Of a DNA stretch of 64,000 nucleotides, positions 34,410 through 45,916 are shown piece after piece. Numbering within the stretch: position 1 is the stretch's first letter; each line of letters opens with the position of its first letter. This stretch comes from Euborellia annulipes (Eukaryota > Arthropoda > Insecta > Dermaptera > Anisolabididae). The notes under the pieces are model-generated. The model did no database searches, was not told the origin of the DNA, and was given only the letters and a program-made list of their open reading frames with translations. Both the position numbers and the translations under genes were made by a program. Where the stretch lies: the NCBI GenBank assembly GCA_023213315.1, contig JAKCPI010004312.1:21974-85973 (forward strand). Reading direction: 5' to 3'.

Positions 34410-34945
34410 GTTATTATTAAGGAATTAATTGATGAGAAAATTTTGTTAATACTTTGTATTTAATTTTAAAATATTAATACTATTTAAAATTGATTAATGT
34501 AATTTTGATAAATGTTTCTATGATACTAGTATTAAATATAACCATAAAAGAACTTTAAAAATATCTTCGTTTTAATTTTTGAATTATAAACCTAAAATTA
34601 TTTTATTAATATAAATAGTGCATAGATTAATTTGCAATCATGTGTCAAGAGACTTTGAAGCATTTTTGCAAATATAATTGGACTTGGAGAATTTTGCAAA
34701 AATAATTTTTTATATTTTATTGTTTTTCTCTAAATTAGTCGTATTTTTAGAGATAATTTATGAATATCTGCCAGAATTACATTGGTGTGGAGGGGCTTGG
34801 GGGGGGGGGGAGTATTTACTTGCACAATTGACAAAAAAATGATATATAATCTAATCAAAACAATTTAAATCAGAAAAACTTTAATGTTAATTTTCTCAAA
34901 TCTCGGTACCTGGCGCTTGACACACAATTGCGTAACAGGGTCCAA
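34410..34945 (+). repeat. Segment paralogous to 42145-42938, without the SINE
   Basis: aggaattaattgatgagaaaa through aatatctgccagaattaca and the family V right end (gcttgacacacaattgcgtaacagggtcca). At 34483 ctatttaaaattgattaatg is the uninterrupted site that in the other copy holds SINE1. A G-run (34797-34810) is unique to this copy. Confidence 0.8.
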
Positions 34946-35876
34946 ATAATATTTGCATTTTATAAATTCTCAGAGAAAATCTTAAAAAAATGGTTGGATG
35001 AACAACGTCCATCCCATTATTTTTTTTTAGAAAATTAATAAATAATTGAGAGAAAGTGGATTATATAAAAGTAGAGAATATATTATTATTAAATTCTTCT
35101 ATTGAATAGAACAAAAAAAAAATAACGTAGGTATCCCGATTTTGGCCAAGTGACCAGAACAGAACCAGTTCTTGGTAACAACAACAACAACAGCAACAGC
35201 TGTTGATTGCGTCATATTCAAATCAACTGGCAATGAATTCTTCACTTTCTGTCATGCCCACAATAAGAAAGAACTGGAATCGAACTCTCGAGTTTATTGA
35301 ACTGCACAAAGGAAACAAAGTATCGTTGAATATTAATCTATACTCTCGATTTTTTTTCCCATGTCTCTCTCTTTCTCTCTCTCTCTAAAGGGATTAAAAA
35401 ATATTCATTTCAAATGAAGAGAGAAAGAGAGATAAAATGATTATTTTAATGAAATTTTAAAGAAGAAAATATTTCACATCTCCAATTTTATTATGATAAA
35501 ATAAATCCTATCTCTGTTAAAATCTGTCGAATAAAAAGAAAAGAAAAACCAAAGAATCAAAGAAAGCTTTTTACGATGAGAAAAAATTTTTCAAAGCCTT
35601 TAAAATATGCCTAAATAATAAAAAGTATTTTTACAAAAAATAAATCACTTGACGTCACAAAATTGTATCTTGATTAAAACAAACTTCTTTTTGCAAGCCA
35701 CGGAGGGTTTGAGTCGGCTTGCTTTAGAGAGAAAGAATTATGTCAACCCCATTAATGAGGATGTTTAATTAAATTTAAACTTTCTACCGTAGGCTCAAGT
35801 TGAAACATTATGTATATATGAAAGGTAATATACACTAGGTTATGTGTTTCAAGGTTTTTTTATTAATTAAAATTAA

Positions 35877-35920
35877 CACTTAATACGTATTTCGACGAAT
35901 TACTGTCATCATCAGAAGTG
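35877..35920 (-). ncRNA. Hammerhead ribozyme motif with longer palindromic helix III
   Basis: On minus: helix I CACTT/AAGTG (5 bp), CTGATGA, extra T, helix II GAC/GTC (loop AGTAATTC), GAAA, then TACGTAT, so that A15.1 to U16.1 reads ATACGTAT, a perfect 8-base palindrome, then T at the cleavage site. All core bases are intact. The longer palindrome would give a 4-bp helix III within each half of a dimer. Confidence 0.78.
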
Positions 35921-35942
35921 GTTTTCTAAAATAAATAAAAAT

Positions 35943-36046
35943 ATATGTCGACACGAAAAATCAGGTGTGATAAGCACAGTGCACAACTTTCGATTAACGA
36001 AGGTAAGAGTGCTGTGCGACCAGTCACACCAGATTTTTTATTTATT
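35943..36046. repeat. Family Z hairpin head
   Basis: atatgtcgacacgaaaaatcagg to cagtcacaccagatttttt, ending in a TTTA tract. Confidence 0.75.
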
Positions 36047-37900
36047 TATTTATTTATTTTGAAGGTCGAAATAAAATGAGAGATGTCCTCGTTCTTTTCT
36101 TGTGTCAATAGGGAGAGAGATACATTGAAATCAATAGAATAATTTTTCTTTCTATGTGTGTGATCTTCATTTAATAGGTTTTTTTTTCTCTCTCTCTCTC
36201 AATGATCCGAATGATGATTCTCCAAAAGGGAAGAATCAATCAATTGACCGGCCTTTATTGATATAATAATAAAAGGTTTAGCGTTTCTAACGGATTTCTA
36301 CGAAATTATTTGTAGAGATTTTATTATTTTTACACTTTTGACCAAAACAAATCTCAAGATTAGGTCATTTATTCCAAATTTTGATATTTATTGTTGGAAA
36401 TTTTAAAGTTTATAGAATTGTTATACTCCAAACCAGGAGGCGTTCTGATGGAAATACATCGAAATATCAAGTATGTAATTGAAAATTGTATAAAAAATGA
36501 ATTTATAATATCAATAAGAACTTTGTTAGTTAATGAGACAATCAGAACAATCAGGAAAAGGAAATTCTACTCCAGACACTTTGTATTTGTCTGATAACAC
36601 TGTGGGGAAAACTTTTTTTTCGACCCCAAGATAATTCCTTCAGATTCTTAAGTAAAATGACCTCCTGAATCCAAATATGACCTCCGTTTTCCCCCACCAC
36701 GTACCGTTTTTTTTTTGGGGGGGGGAGAGCCCCCTACTTATTTCACCCCTTTTTGTTGGAAAGGGCCATAAATCAAATTTGGAGGGATGAAAAGGAATTT
36801 TTTAGCCTTAACATTTCTTCAGAAGGTCTAGAGAAGTGAAAAGTTAAAAAACATTAACATTTGGATCCAAGGGGGGATGTGGGGGAGGATTTTGTCCCTT
36901 AAAATGCAAAAAAATCATTAAAAATGATCGATTTTTTTTATTTTTTTCACTAATTTTCTACATATTCCAGCTGACAGACCCACCTCACCCTTCCTTAAAC
37001 ATCCCTCAACTAAAAAAAAATATATAGGACAAAGCGGGTGGGGTGTGGGCGATTTCGAAGCCCTTGCAAGGAGATGGAAGATTCACAGCTCAGTTGGTCA
37101 AATTGGCAAATATGCGGCTAACTTTCAGTTTTTTGAGCTGATCTTTACAAATTTAAAGTTAAATATACGGTTTCTTCTATGCCCTACAATATTTTCATAT
37201 TTTATCTAAAGGGGTAGAAATTATTTCTTGTCAAAGTTTGAAAAAAATTATAATCCATGAAATATAAAGTTATGCTTTTGTAAATAAATCAGTAAAAATA
37301 TGACATTTATAAAAACTGAATTTATTTTAAAAAAAATTTACATGGGGTAGACTACCCTTTACTCAAGGAGTAAAAAATTGCAAGTCTTAAAAAAATTTGT
37401 AGAGTGGGAAAATAACTTGGGGGGGGGGAGGGGGTGGCCTTTAAACAAACAGAAATAAAATTAATTTTTATATCAAATTCTAAAAGATTTTAATGAGAAA
37501 AACAAATGCAATTTTATTCATTAATTTATTGAATGTGAATTAATGAATATCTATAAGGGGATGCGTGAGCCGAGGGGGATCGAATTATATCCAAAACTAC
37601 AAACGAAGGAAATATATTCATGAAACGAAGAACGGATTTACAGGCTTGTGGCATGTTACGACACAGAAACGTAAGCAAATTAAAAAAAAAATCATCTGAA
37701 TTTTTACACTTATAATTAGGGGAGGCGAGTGGAGAAACTGCTTAAGAAAATCAGGCATTCAGACAGTGAAAGAGAAAATTCCACCTCCAAAAATCTCACT
37801 TATTACTAGGCCACTGACGAGAGATAAAAGTTTAGGAATTTATATTTTCAATTATTTAATAATAATAAATATTAAGTATTATAGGAGAATATAAATTCTC
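36047..37900. other. No recognised gene
   Basis: Has G-runs (36717-36726, 37422-37436) and mostly unique AT-rich sequence. The frame at 36391-36594 is AT-driven. Nothing else recognised. Confidence 0.4.
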
Positions 37901-38279
37901 TGTTAGAGGGGTGGAGGGTGAGGAGGGAGGGAAAGAAATCATTGCTTAAATGTAAAAAATTTACAAAAAAATAATTTTCTATTTTTTCATTTTTAAAGAA
38001 AAAAACGATTTTGTTTATTAGAAGGGGTGATTTACACCCTTTCTCACCCTCCCTCTGGGGCACACGAATTCATCATAGAGTTATATTTAAAAAATTGGAT
38101 AATTTTATCAGTATATTATAAGAGAGAAAAATAAAATACAAAATTACAATAATTCGTTATGCAAATGAGATGTGAAAATATTCATTACCTTAATAATAAG
38201 ATGACCAGGTGGGGAGTTTGGTGGATGAATGTCTTATTTGCACAAATCACAACACAATATAAAATAAACTAAACACACG

Positions 38280-38302
38280 CGAGAGAGAGAGAGAGAGAGA
38301 GA
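38280..38302. repeat. (GA)n microsatellite
   Basis: Eleven GA units. Confidence 0.95.
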
Positions 38303-38967
38303 CCGAATGACTCATGGCTCGTCTCAAATTCAACTGAAAGACAGACCGCCTGGCAGGTAGGCAACAAGCAAACAGGCTTAGATAGATCGCATTCCTCTCT
38401 GAACGCACAAGAAATAAAATTATCAAATAAGTTCTCTATTTATAAAAATTCTATTTACTTGCAAACTAACGGGGATTTATTCCGTTGGGAATAAATTCGA
38501 AATTGAAATAACTATTAAAAGACTCACTTCATTTATCCACTCTTAAAACTCACCGCAATTTAAATAAAATACTTCCAAGTGTTATTTTTTGTATTTATTT
38601 ATTTATTAGGGATATAATTGAAGTGAAAGAAGATCCGATTTAACTTTAAATTTGTAAAGATCAGCCCAAAAAAGTGAAAGTTATAGCCGAAGCAAGATAA
38701 ACAAAAACAAAAACTGGGACCTCTAATCCTGATTGTGTTGAGGGAGGGAAATCTCTCTCCCCTTTTATCCCCTTTGGCATGTTTGTTAGTTGCAAAATAA
38801 TAATTTGATAGCTTTAAAAATAAATAAATAAATACAACCATATATTTATAATCACTTGGCGAGTTGTACATGTTTTCATGATTAGATTGATAACATAATC
38901 GTGTAGAATATGATCCCCTTGTTTCTATTTGGTGAAATCTACAATACAATAGGCGTTGCATTGCCCG

Positions 38968-39037
38968 ATGGGGGGTGGGGGTGGGGGTGGTTAAATGACC
39001 TTCCGGGCACAAAACACACAGATGGGGGGGGGGGGGG
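38968..39037 (+). other. G-run cluster with quadruplex potential
   Basis: gggggtgggggtgggggtgg at 38970-38989 gives four G-tracts with single-T loops, and a 14-base G-run follows at 39024-39037. The overlapping minus frame (38599-39042) is Pro-rich at its start for this reason and has no domain. Confidence 0.55.
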
Positions 39038-39318
39038 AACAAAACAATCCTCTGAGCCAGTCAAACGATTAATTACCTTTTAATTAAAAATATTGATCTA
39101 CCAAAAAATAAATGGCTTTTCATTTTGACCTTTATTTATATCTTTTTTGTTTTTATTAAACACTTTAATTTTGTTAAAGAATATAAATATTTATAACGAT
39201 GAGATGTGGGGCTTGCACATACAGTTATGTGCAAATAGCCACATCCTAAACTTTAAAATGGATATAGGAGACATAGCAGCCAAAGAAATTAAATTAAAGA
39301 AAAAATTAATTAATAGTA

Positions 39319-39351
39319 GACGTTTCGGTCCTCAATCACGAACTTCATCAG
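39319..39351 (-). ncRNA. Hammerhead motif, left arm
   Basis: On minus: CTGATGA, helix II GTTC/GGAC, GAAA, CGTC. Core intact; helix I is not clear. Confidence 0.6.
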
Positions 39352-39622
39352 GATTAGTTGTTAAAATATAAGATGTTGAGTATTATTTTTAATTATCATT
39401 TTCAATTATACAACATAAAGAGAATTATTTAACGAATCATCATATTGTCTACGTATTACACGCTTGGGGCTTCTTACATTAATTATTGTAAAAAAAATTA
39501 CGACTTTCTGAAGAAGTAGATTTCTTCTTAATTAAATAAAAGATGTTAAAATAATTTTTTTTATATAAATGTTCAGAACATTTAAATATTAATAATACTC
39601 AACGTGCTGTATTACACATCCA

Positions 39623-39675
39623 ATTAATCGTCCTGATGAAGGTCGTGATTGGCTACCGAAATGTTGACGATTAAT
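39623..39675 (+). ncRNA. Hammerhead motif with 10-bp helix I
   Basis: Helix I ATTAATCGTC/GACGATTAAT (10 bp, perfect), CTGATGA, extra A, helix II GGT/ACC plus an inner G-C, GAAA, TGTT. A15.1 to U16.1 is ATGU-type, self-complementary through a G-U wobble; cleavage base 17 is T. Confidence 0.72.
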
Positions 39676-39749
39676 AATTAAAAAAGTTTTTTATTTAATT
39701 TCATTGGTAGCTATGTCTCCTATATCCATTATAAATATTTATTTACAGT

Positions 39750-39822
39750 CCTGGGTCGTAGCACAGCAATAGAACACTCACTTCTTGTGCTATAAGTCAA
39801 GAGTTCGCTTCCCGTCCCAAGC
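39750..39822 (+). repeat. tRNA-like sequence, SINE head or tRNA relic
   Basis: ctgggtcgtagcacagcaat (A-box-like) and agagttcgcttccc (B-box) at tRNA spacing, with complementary ends ctggg/cccaag. The anticodon arm is poorly paired. Seen once only, so a third SINE family is a guess. Confidence 0.35.
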
Positions 39823-39860
39823 GATGAAAATTGGATTCGATTTATTCTAAGGACCGTCGG

Positions 39861-40633
39861 ATAAAAATTAAATAATTTTGCGTATTATCAATTTATTTGT
39901 AGATATTTCGATGATACCAGTAAGATGGAATCATCTTCAGTTCAAGAAACAGATGTTTTGAAATCGTCACATACTTCCATGCAAATAATGTGACGATTTG
40001 TAAAACATCTGTTTCTTGTACATACTTCCATCCAATAATGTGACACAAAATATTCGTTTCTTGAACTGAACATGATTCCATTTCACTGGGATCAGGGGGC
40101 ATATATAAGGTGGAGGGCCGAGGGCCCCCCCCCCGAAATTTTCCAAATGCATATACTGTACATATATAAGAATATACAGACAATAGAGGGTCTCGCCCCC
40201 CCCCCTCCGTCAAAATGTTTGCTCTGCCCCGCAGCAAGAAAATTAAGAGAGGGAATGCTCCGCGGGAGGCAAACTTTTTGTTCTCCCTAAAAAAAAAAAA
40301 GGTAAAATTTTTTCACGGACGGGAAAAAATTTTCCCTCGGGGAGAAAAATTTTGGTTCCGCAAAACAGGGAATGTTCCGCGGGCGGCAAAATTGAAAAAA
40401 TTTTCCGCAGGGTGCGAAAATTTTGCTTCCGCAAAAAAAAAAAAAAAAATTTGCCCCCCGAAAAAAATTTCTATATACGTCTCTGACTGGGATCATCGAA
40501 ATATTGAATAGAAGTATGTGACCATTTGCAAAACATCTGTTTCTTCTACTGAAGATGATTCCATCTCACTGGGACCATCGAAATATCTACAAATAAACTG
40601 ATAATACGCAAAAAAAATTATTTGATTTTTATA
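39861..40633. mobile_element. Penelope-type foldback with three hammerhead copies, hAT inside
   Basis: Arms ataaaaattaaataatttt...gcgtattatcaatttattt (left) and the matching right arm. Hammerhead-like cores: 39902-39940 (minus), 40549-40587 (plus: CTGAAGA, helix II GAT/ATC, GAAA, TATC with self-complementary ATAT), and a third plus-strand copy begun at 40068 and finished after 40486, split by the hAT element. The cttccatccaataatgtgac units repeat in tandem. Confidence 0.7.
40093..40485. mobile_element. hAT-type MITE with 8-bp target duplication
   Basis: actgggat flanks it (40085-40092, 40486-40493). Ends CAGGGGGCATATATA and CAGAGACGTATATAG. The interior has the aaaaggtaaaattttttcacggacggg module and purine-rich gggaaaaattttg units. 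It sits inside helix II of a hammerhead copy. Four overlapping frames here are not genes. Confidence 0.87.
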
Positions 40634-40788
40634 ATAAAGAAACAAGTGTTTTCTTTCTTGAACAAAAAAGTGAGGTAGTATGTTCTTCGGAATAATTATT
40701 AAAAACAAATAATATTCAATAATGTTTTATTTTTGGTTTACAGGTGGTTTTGTCCAAGAAAGAAAACACTTGTTTCTTTATTTTATCT
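40616..40788. repeat. Inverted repeat, 28-bp arms
   Basis: aaagaaacaagtgttttctttcttg (from 40637) is matched by its complement ending about 40783. No target duplication; possibly another foldback remnant. Confidence 0.6.
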
Positions 40789-41690
40789 ATGCTTTTTTAT
40801 CACCCTTAGTTTTCGATAATTCAATATATTACTTTTTTATAAATAATAACTATAGCTTTCCAAGGCGTACTTAACAATATGTGTCATACTACCTCTAAAT
40901 TTAAAAGCTAACAACCAAATTTCGACTCCAAAGCTAAATGATAGAAATATCTTCCTCTAATATTTAAGACTATTTTATTTTATTTACGTATTCATAGCAA
41001 AATTTACGATTGTTTTTAGCTCGGAGAGAGTATGCAAAAAAAAAAAAAAAGATAAATAAAAATTCAAATCTAAACTCCGCCTGCGCTTAAACTTAAACCA
41101 TATTATTAACGTTATTTATACGTTTCTTGGAATATGACTAAATCCTGCTATTAGATTTATAACAGAAAAGTATAATAATAACTAGGATTTAATTATAAGC
41201 CTACAAAAATGCAATTCTTTTATTTTGCATGTGACGTGAGATAAGATAAAATTTTTTTTTTTTTATTATTGCGTTCTTTTCTTTCTCTCAGCTATTGTTT
41301 CTTTCTGTCCCAAGGAAACAAGGAAAGAGAGATGGCTGGTAGTCAACCAACTATTATCTTTTTTATTTTTATTTTTCTTTTATCACTAACATCACGCGAT
41401 TCTCATCAGATCCCGAGTTCTCTCACCTTTTGTGTTGGCAGATGGAAGAAAAATTTTAAAATATAAATTCAGAATGAAAGAGAGTGAGTGAATGGTCACC
41501 CATTGGTGACCAACCGGAAGGAAGTGGTCACATGAGTGGTGGCCATCATCCTCTTCCTCTTTATTATTTTGTAATCGAAAAAAAAAATAAAATGAATTAG
41601 TCGATTTATACTAGAGAAGTGAAACTCAAACTCAACATTCTTGTCATCGATAGGAAATAATGAGAAGAATCCTTGAGACAGATGGATATA
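40789..41690. other. No recognised gene
   Basis: Frame 41269-41466 begins in a pyrimidine tract and shows a hydrophobic run but no family signature; I do not call it. Confidence 0.35.
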
Positions 41691-42938
41691 TGGACCCTGT
41701 TAGGCAAATAGTGTGTCAAAAGCCAAAAAAAAATTCAAAATTGAATTAAGCACGGAATATTGTTTCAAATGCTATAATTAATAATATTTTTTATGAAATA
41801 TGTCTAATGTCTAATGTAAAAGCTTAAAATTATTTTTACAATATTTCAATGCAGGATTTTCATTTTGCAAAAATGATTTATGTACCTAACACGTTGTTTT
41901 TTATGATGTTAACAACCAACAAAAAGTTATTTAACCTATAATATTATATATTGTTTACCTTAAATAAACCAAAATCCTTTTTTTTTTTTAAATGAGAAAT
42001 GAATTCGTAGATGTCAAAATATAATTTTTAGATATTATTCCTGATAATGAAGATGAGCATCAATGAGATTTCGAAAAGACAACAAAATAAATAATATTAA
42101 GTGAATTTCATTATAACTTTGATTTACAGTTTCCATGTTCACTTCCATTCAGGAATTAATTGATGAAAAAAATTTTGTTAATACTTTGTATTTATTTTAA
42201 AATATTAATACTATTTAAATTTTTTTTTTTTTTTTTTTTTTTTTTAAACATTCACACTTTTTTCTCATTCACACTCACAATCACACACACATTCACACAG
42301 TCTTTTCGGCAACTTAGGCCATTTAAGACTTTAAACGATATCCGTTATTTATAATTATACATATTGGGGTCCAGGCATTCTTATATAAGCCATTTGGTAT
42401 CCAAATGCCTTATATAAAATCATCGGACTGCCTGGGGTCCGAACCCGCGACGTTTGGTATACGAGGTTAGCACGCTAACCCCTACACCATGCCCCGAGGG
42501 CCTATTTAAAATTGATTAATGTAATTTTGATAAAAAGTTTCTAAGCTATTAGTATTAAATATAACCATAAAAGAACTTTAATAATATCTTCGTTTTAATT
42601 TTTGAACTATAACCTAAAATTATTTTATTAATATAAATAGTGCATAGATTAATTTGCAATCATGTGTCAAGAGACTTTGAAACATTTTTACAAATATATA
42701 TTGGACTTTGAGAATTTTGCAAAAATAATTTTTTATATTTTATTGTTTTTCTCTAAATTAGTCGTATTTTTAGACATAATTTATGAATATCTGCCAGAAT
42801 TACAGTATTTACTTGCACAATTGACAAGGAAAATGATATATAATCTAATCAAAACAATTTAAATCAGAAAATCTTTAATCTTGATTTTCTCAAAACTCGA
42901 TGTCTGGCCTTTGACACACATTTGCATAACAGGGTCCA
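41691..42938. mobile_element. Family V element, enlarged by insertions
   Basis: Left end TGGACCCTGTTAGGC, right end on minus TGGACCCTGTTATGCAAATG; TATA on both sides. The inside carries unrelated sequence, including cctgataatgaagatgagcat...gatttcgaaa (42050-42085, a decayed hammerhead-like core) and the SINE1 at 42220. Confidence 0.7.
42220..42501 (-). mobile_element. SINE1, full length, with empty-site paralog
   Basis: Target duplication ctatttaaa at 42211-42219 and 42502-42510. On minus: gccctcggggcatggtgtag, B-box GGGTTCGGACCCC, middle hairpin, tail and a 27-base A-run. The uninterrupted site is at 34483-34491. Confidence 0.93.
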
Positions 42939-42980
42939 TATATGCAATGGGTCGTTTTGCCACTTTTTTCGGAGCGAAAT

Positions 42981-43139
42981 GATAACCGTTATTAATGTAT
43001 AATATCTATTGGAGGTCCAGGCATTCTTATTTAAGCCATTTGGTATCCAAATAAAATCATCGGACTGCCTGGGATCCGAACCCGCGACTCTTTGTATATA
43101 AAGCCAGCACGCTAGCCACTACACCAAGCCCCGAGAGCC
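42981..43139 (-). mobile_element. SINE1, tail-less
   Basis: On minus: gggctctcggggcttggtgtag, B-box, shortened middle hairpin, stops at the aacggttatc block. Confidence 0.8.
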
Positions 43140-43230
43140 CAAATTCCCAACTAAATCACAGCCTAGTTAATTTTAATTTGTCCATACATGCATACATATC
43201 TTTAATTTATGCCGTTTTTCTCTGCGTGTA

Positions 43231-43262
43231 TGGCTCTCAATCGGGACCGAAACATCACTGAA
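43231..43262 (+). ncRNA. Hammerhead half-motif
   Basis: tggctctcaatcgggaccgaaacatc equals helix II and GAAAC of the 18582 foldback family, without a CUGANGA arm. The agctgctctctc block follows. A relic. Confidence 0.4.
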
Positions 43263-43390
43263 GAGGATAATAAATAAATAAACAAATAATAGCTGCTCTC
43301 TCTTTTACCTTTGTATACCTAGCCATCTCTCTCATAGTTAAATTGACGATTCTGAAAACGCCCTTAAAGTCAAACGCATAATTAAAGTTT

Positions 43391-44050
43391 TTTTTTTTAC
43401 TTTCTCTTAACTCTATATATATGTTAATATCTAGAAAGTATTGGATTCATGTCAAAAATTCAATGTCGAGATTTTGATCGATATACACGTTTTGAGGTCC
43501 CCTGAATCCATAAAAGTGGTTTTCGCGACATGGTCTGTCTCGTGTGTGTGTGTCTGTGAATAAAATATCTCAAGAACGGAAAGCGCTAGGAAGTTGAAAT
43601 TTCATATTTAAGTTAGACACCCCCATGGGACGTGACAGGAGGCTTTTGAACAAAATCGACCAAAGAGTACCAGTACTTTACTGATGCACTTTTTGAGTTT
43701 TTTTTGGATTTTCTCAAAATTCGCTCCAACGATTTTGATTAAAATTCAAAAATCAATTATTCTTTAGATTCTCTTTAAAATGTATATTCTCATTTTGCCA
43801 TTTGAACTTCTGAAGACCACTTACTCGTGTACTCCATAGAAAAGATAGAAGAAATGGTTGCCAGGTAACAAAATATAAATATTTTCACATATAAATTTTA
43901 CATCTTGAAAATCGAATGTTACCGTACTGTCGGGAACTAAATATATGTCGACACAAAAAATCTGGTGTGGCAAGCACAGAACACAACTTTCGATTACCGA
44001 AAGGAAGAGAAAGTTGTCTGCTGTGCGCCAGTCACATCAGATTTTTTTTT
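43391..44050 (-). mobile_element. Family Z element, near full length
   Basis: Runs from the TTTACTTTCTCTTAA terminus through gaaagtattggattcatgtc, ctctttaaaatgtatattctc and a damaged X-box (gttgccaggtaac) to the hairpin head 43950-44050. Shows the same order as 7240-8038 in reverse. Confidence 0.8.
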
Positions 44051-44639
44051 TAGAGCAGAGTAATTTCTTTTATGAAATAAGTTATCAACTTTTTTTTTTT
44101 TTTAATAATTTCATTTTAATATAGCCTACTTTTATTTTATCATTAATCGTTTCCGTTTAAACAAAAAAAAAACAAAAAGGGCATTATTTAATCATTTTGC
44201 TTATTCGATCAGACAAATTGTCTGCTCCATATGCTCCCATGCTGTCTGTCAGTCTGTCACGTACGTTTTGGGCCAGTGGTTACCGCCACCAACTCTTTGT
44301 TCGGACGCTAAAAAGGCATGAATAAATTTTTTTTTAACCAGGTGTCTCATCTGTTTAAAATTTAATTTGTCTATTTCAAATATCAAAAGAACTTTTATTA
44401 ATGAATCTTTTTTTTTTTTAAGAGAATAAAAAAAAAGCTTAGGTGTCGAGGAGGGAGTAGTGTTTTAATAAAGTTAAATGAGGAAGCATCGTAATAATAC
44501 AATCCGTAATTCCATCTTTCGGGTTGAGAGCTTCTACTGTGATGATGATGATGATGATGACGTCATTTTGAGGAACTGTTATCTTGCCAGTGGCGGAAGC
44601 AGGATGAAGAGCCAAGCATGCATGAAATTCCATTGTGTC

Positions 44640-45180
44640 CATCCGTCTGTCTTCAAGGATTCTTCTTGCTTCTCATCATTCAAACTGACCACACCATTTT
44701 TGGGGTCTTTTTAACAATTCTTTAAAAAAAAATATTTTGAGGTTTTATTTACAATATAAAATAAAAAGATAAGAATCAATTGATATCTTTAAAATGTTTG
44801 CAACAAATACTGTATAAGAATTATTATAATACGATAAAATAAATATGGGGAATGACTTCCCCGAGACTTTCTCGTATATTCTTTTGGAATTACGTCTGTG
44901 TGTGTGTGTGAACACGATTGCTTAAAAACCAAAGCATCTAGAAGGATGAAATTTGGTATATGCTCCTTCAACTAAAATTGTAGACTTCTATCAACTTTTG
45001 GAGTAAATACGTCACTTGGAAGTAGCACTTTACTTAAAAAGTTTTTTCAAAAATTTCGAAATTTTCAATTTCTTTGTTATATTATGATAAAATATTCAAT
45101 TTTAAAAAGTTTTTATTCTTTGACATTTTTTCGAAAACTGAATAGTTTTTGAAATAATCGCAGAAGAAAAAGACATTTTC
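44640..45180 (+). repeat. Family Y repeat, copy 2
   Basis: Closely matches 30574-31100. Preceded by a (GAT)n tract and a CRE octamer (44558-44565). Confidence 0.8.
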
Positions 45181-45305
45181 TGTGAAAATTTTGTTTTTAC
45201 GGAACCTAAGTTTTCAATCCTGCGGGGAAAGTTTTTTCCCGTCCATGAAAATCATTTTACCTTTTTTTTAAAGACTCGAAATTTTTTCCGTTATGTACGC
45301 TCCTG
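45181..45305. mobile_element. hAT-like right end
   Basis: tccatgaaaatcattttacc is the shared module on minus, and the end reads CAGGAGCGTACATAACGG on minus, close to the CAGGGGCGTATA type. Left end not found. Confidence 0.5.
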
Positions 45306-45608
45306 ATAGGGTATAAAATTTGTTATCATACAAGTCGCAAGAAAACAATCCTTTGGGCGGAATAGTATAGGCCTATATTGAAGAATAAAAAATAATTCTT
45401 TTATTTATATATTATTCAAATGTAATGTCCATTTGTAAATTCAAATGTATCATTTCATCACCATCATCCAAAAAAAAGAAAATTAATTGTGAAATTCCAT
45501 TCACAATGAATAATAAATTTCCAATAATTCAATTTAGATTTGTTCAAAAGTGATATTAAATTTATATTCGTATATTACATTGTAAAAAATAAAAAAAAAA
45601 GAGTTACT

Positions 45609-45626
45609 AGAGAGAGAGAGAGAGAG
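45609..45626. repeat. (AG)n microsatellite
   Basis: Nine AG units. Confidence 0.9.
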
Positions 45627-45650
45627 TTTATTCCATCAATTGAAAATAAA

Positions 45651-45735
45651 TAAAAAATCCGGTGTGACTGGTCACACAGCATGCAACTTTCTTACCATCG
45701 GCAATTGAAAGTTGTGTTCTGTGCTTGTCACAATC
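45651..45735. repeat. Family Z hairpin head
   Basis: aaaaatccggtgtgactggtc to gtgttctgtgcttgtcaca. Confidence 0.7.
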
Positions 45736-45850
45736 CCCATGACATTAATTATTAAAGAAAAGTTATCAAAAGTTGATCTAAATATTTATCTCTGAAGCTA
45801 ATCAAATGAACAAGAATACAAAATCGAAATTGATAATAATTAAATCCTCT

Positions 45851-45916
45851 GCCCTCGGGGCATGGCGTAGAGGTTAGCGTGCTAACCTCATATACCAAAC
45901 GTCGCGGGTTCGGACC
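45851..45916 (+). mobile_element. SINE1 head, split from its body by a transposon
   Basis: gccctcggggcatggcgtag, A-box, B-box up to ggttcggacc. Target duplication aattaaatcctct lies at 45838-45850 and, 2.5 kb away, at 48378-48390. The body is 48155-48377. Confidence 0.9.

Larger units (their letters stand above)
39182..39742. mobile_element. Penelope-type foldback, 13-bp target duplication
   Basis: tataaatatttat at 39182-39194 and 39730-39742 bound an element 39195-39729. An unpaired left tail (39195-39257) precedes inverted arms starting atggatataggagacatagc. Both arms hold hammerhead motifs. The duplication is A/T only, so it is less certain than at 13515. Confidence 0.78.

Noticed and set aside
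38599..39042. 147-codon open frame on minus
   Set aside because: Begins in poly-G/C runs and continues through AT-rich DNA with no recognisable motif.
44478..44714. Asp-rich frame with DDDDDDD
   Set aside because: The aspartates come from a (GAT)n microsatellite, and the rest is family Y repeat.
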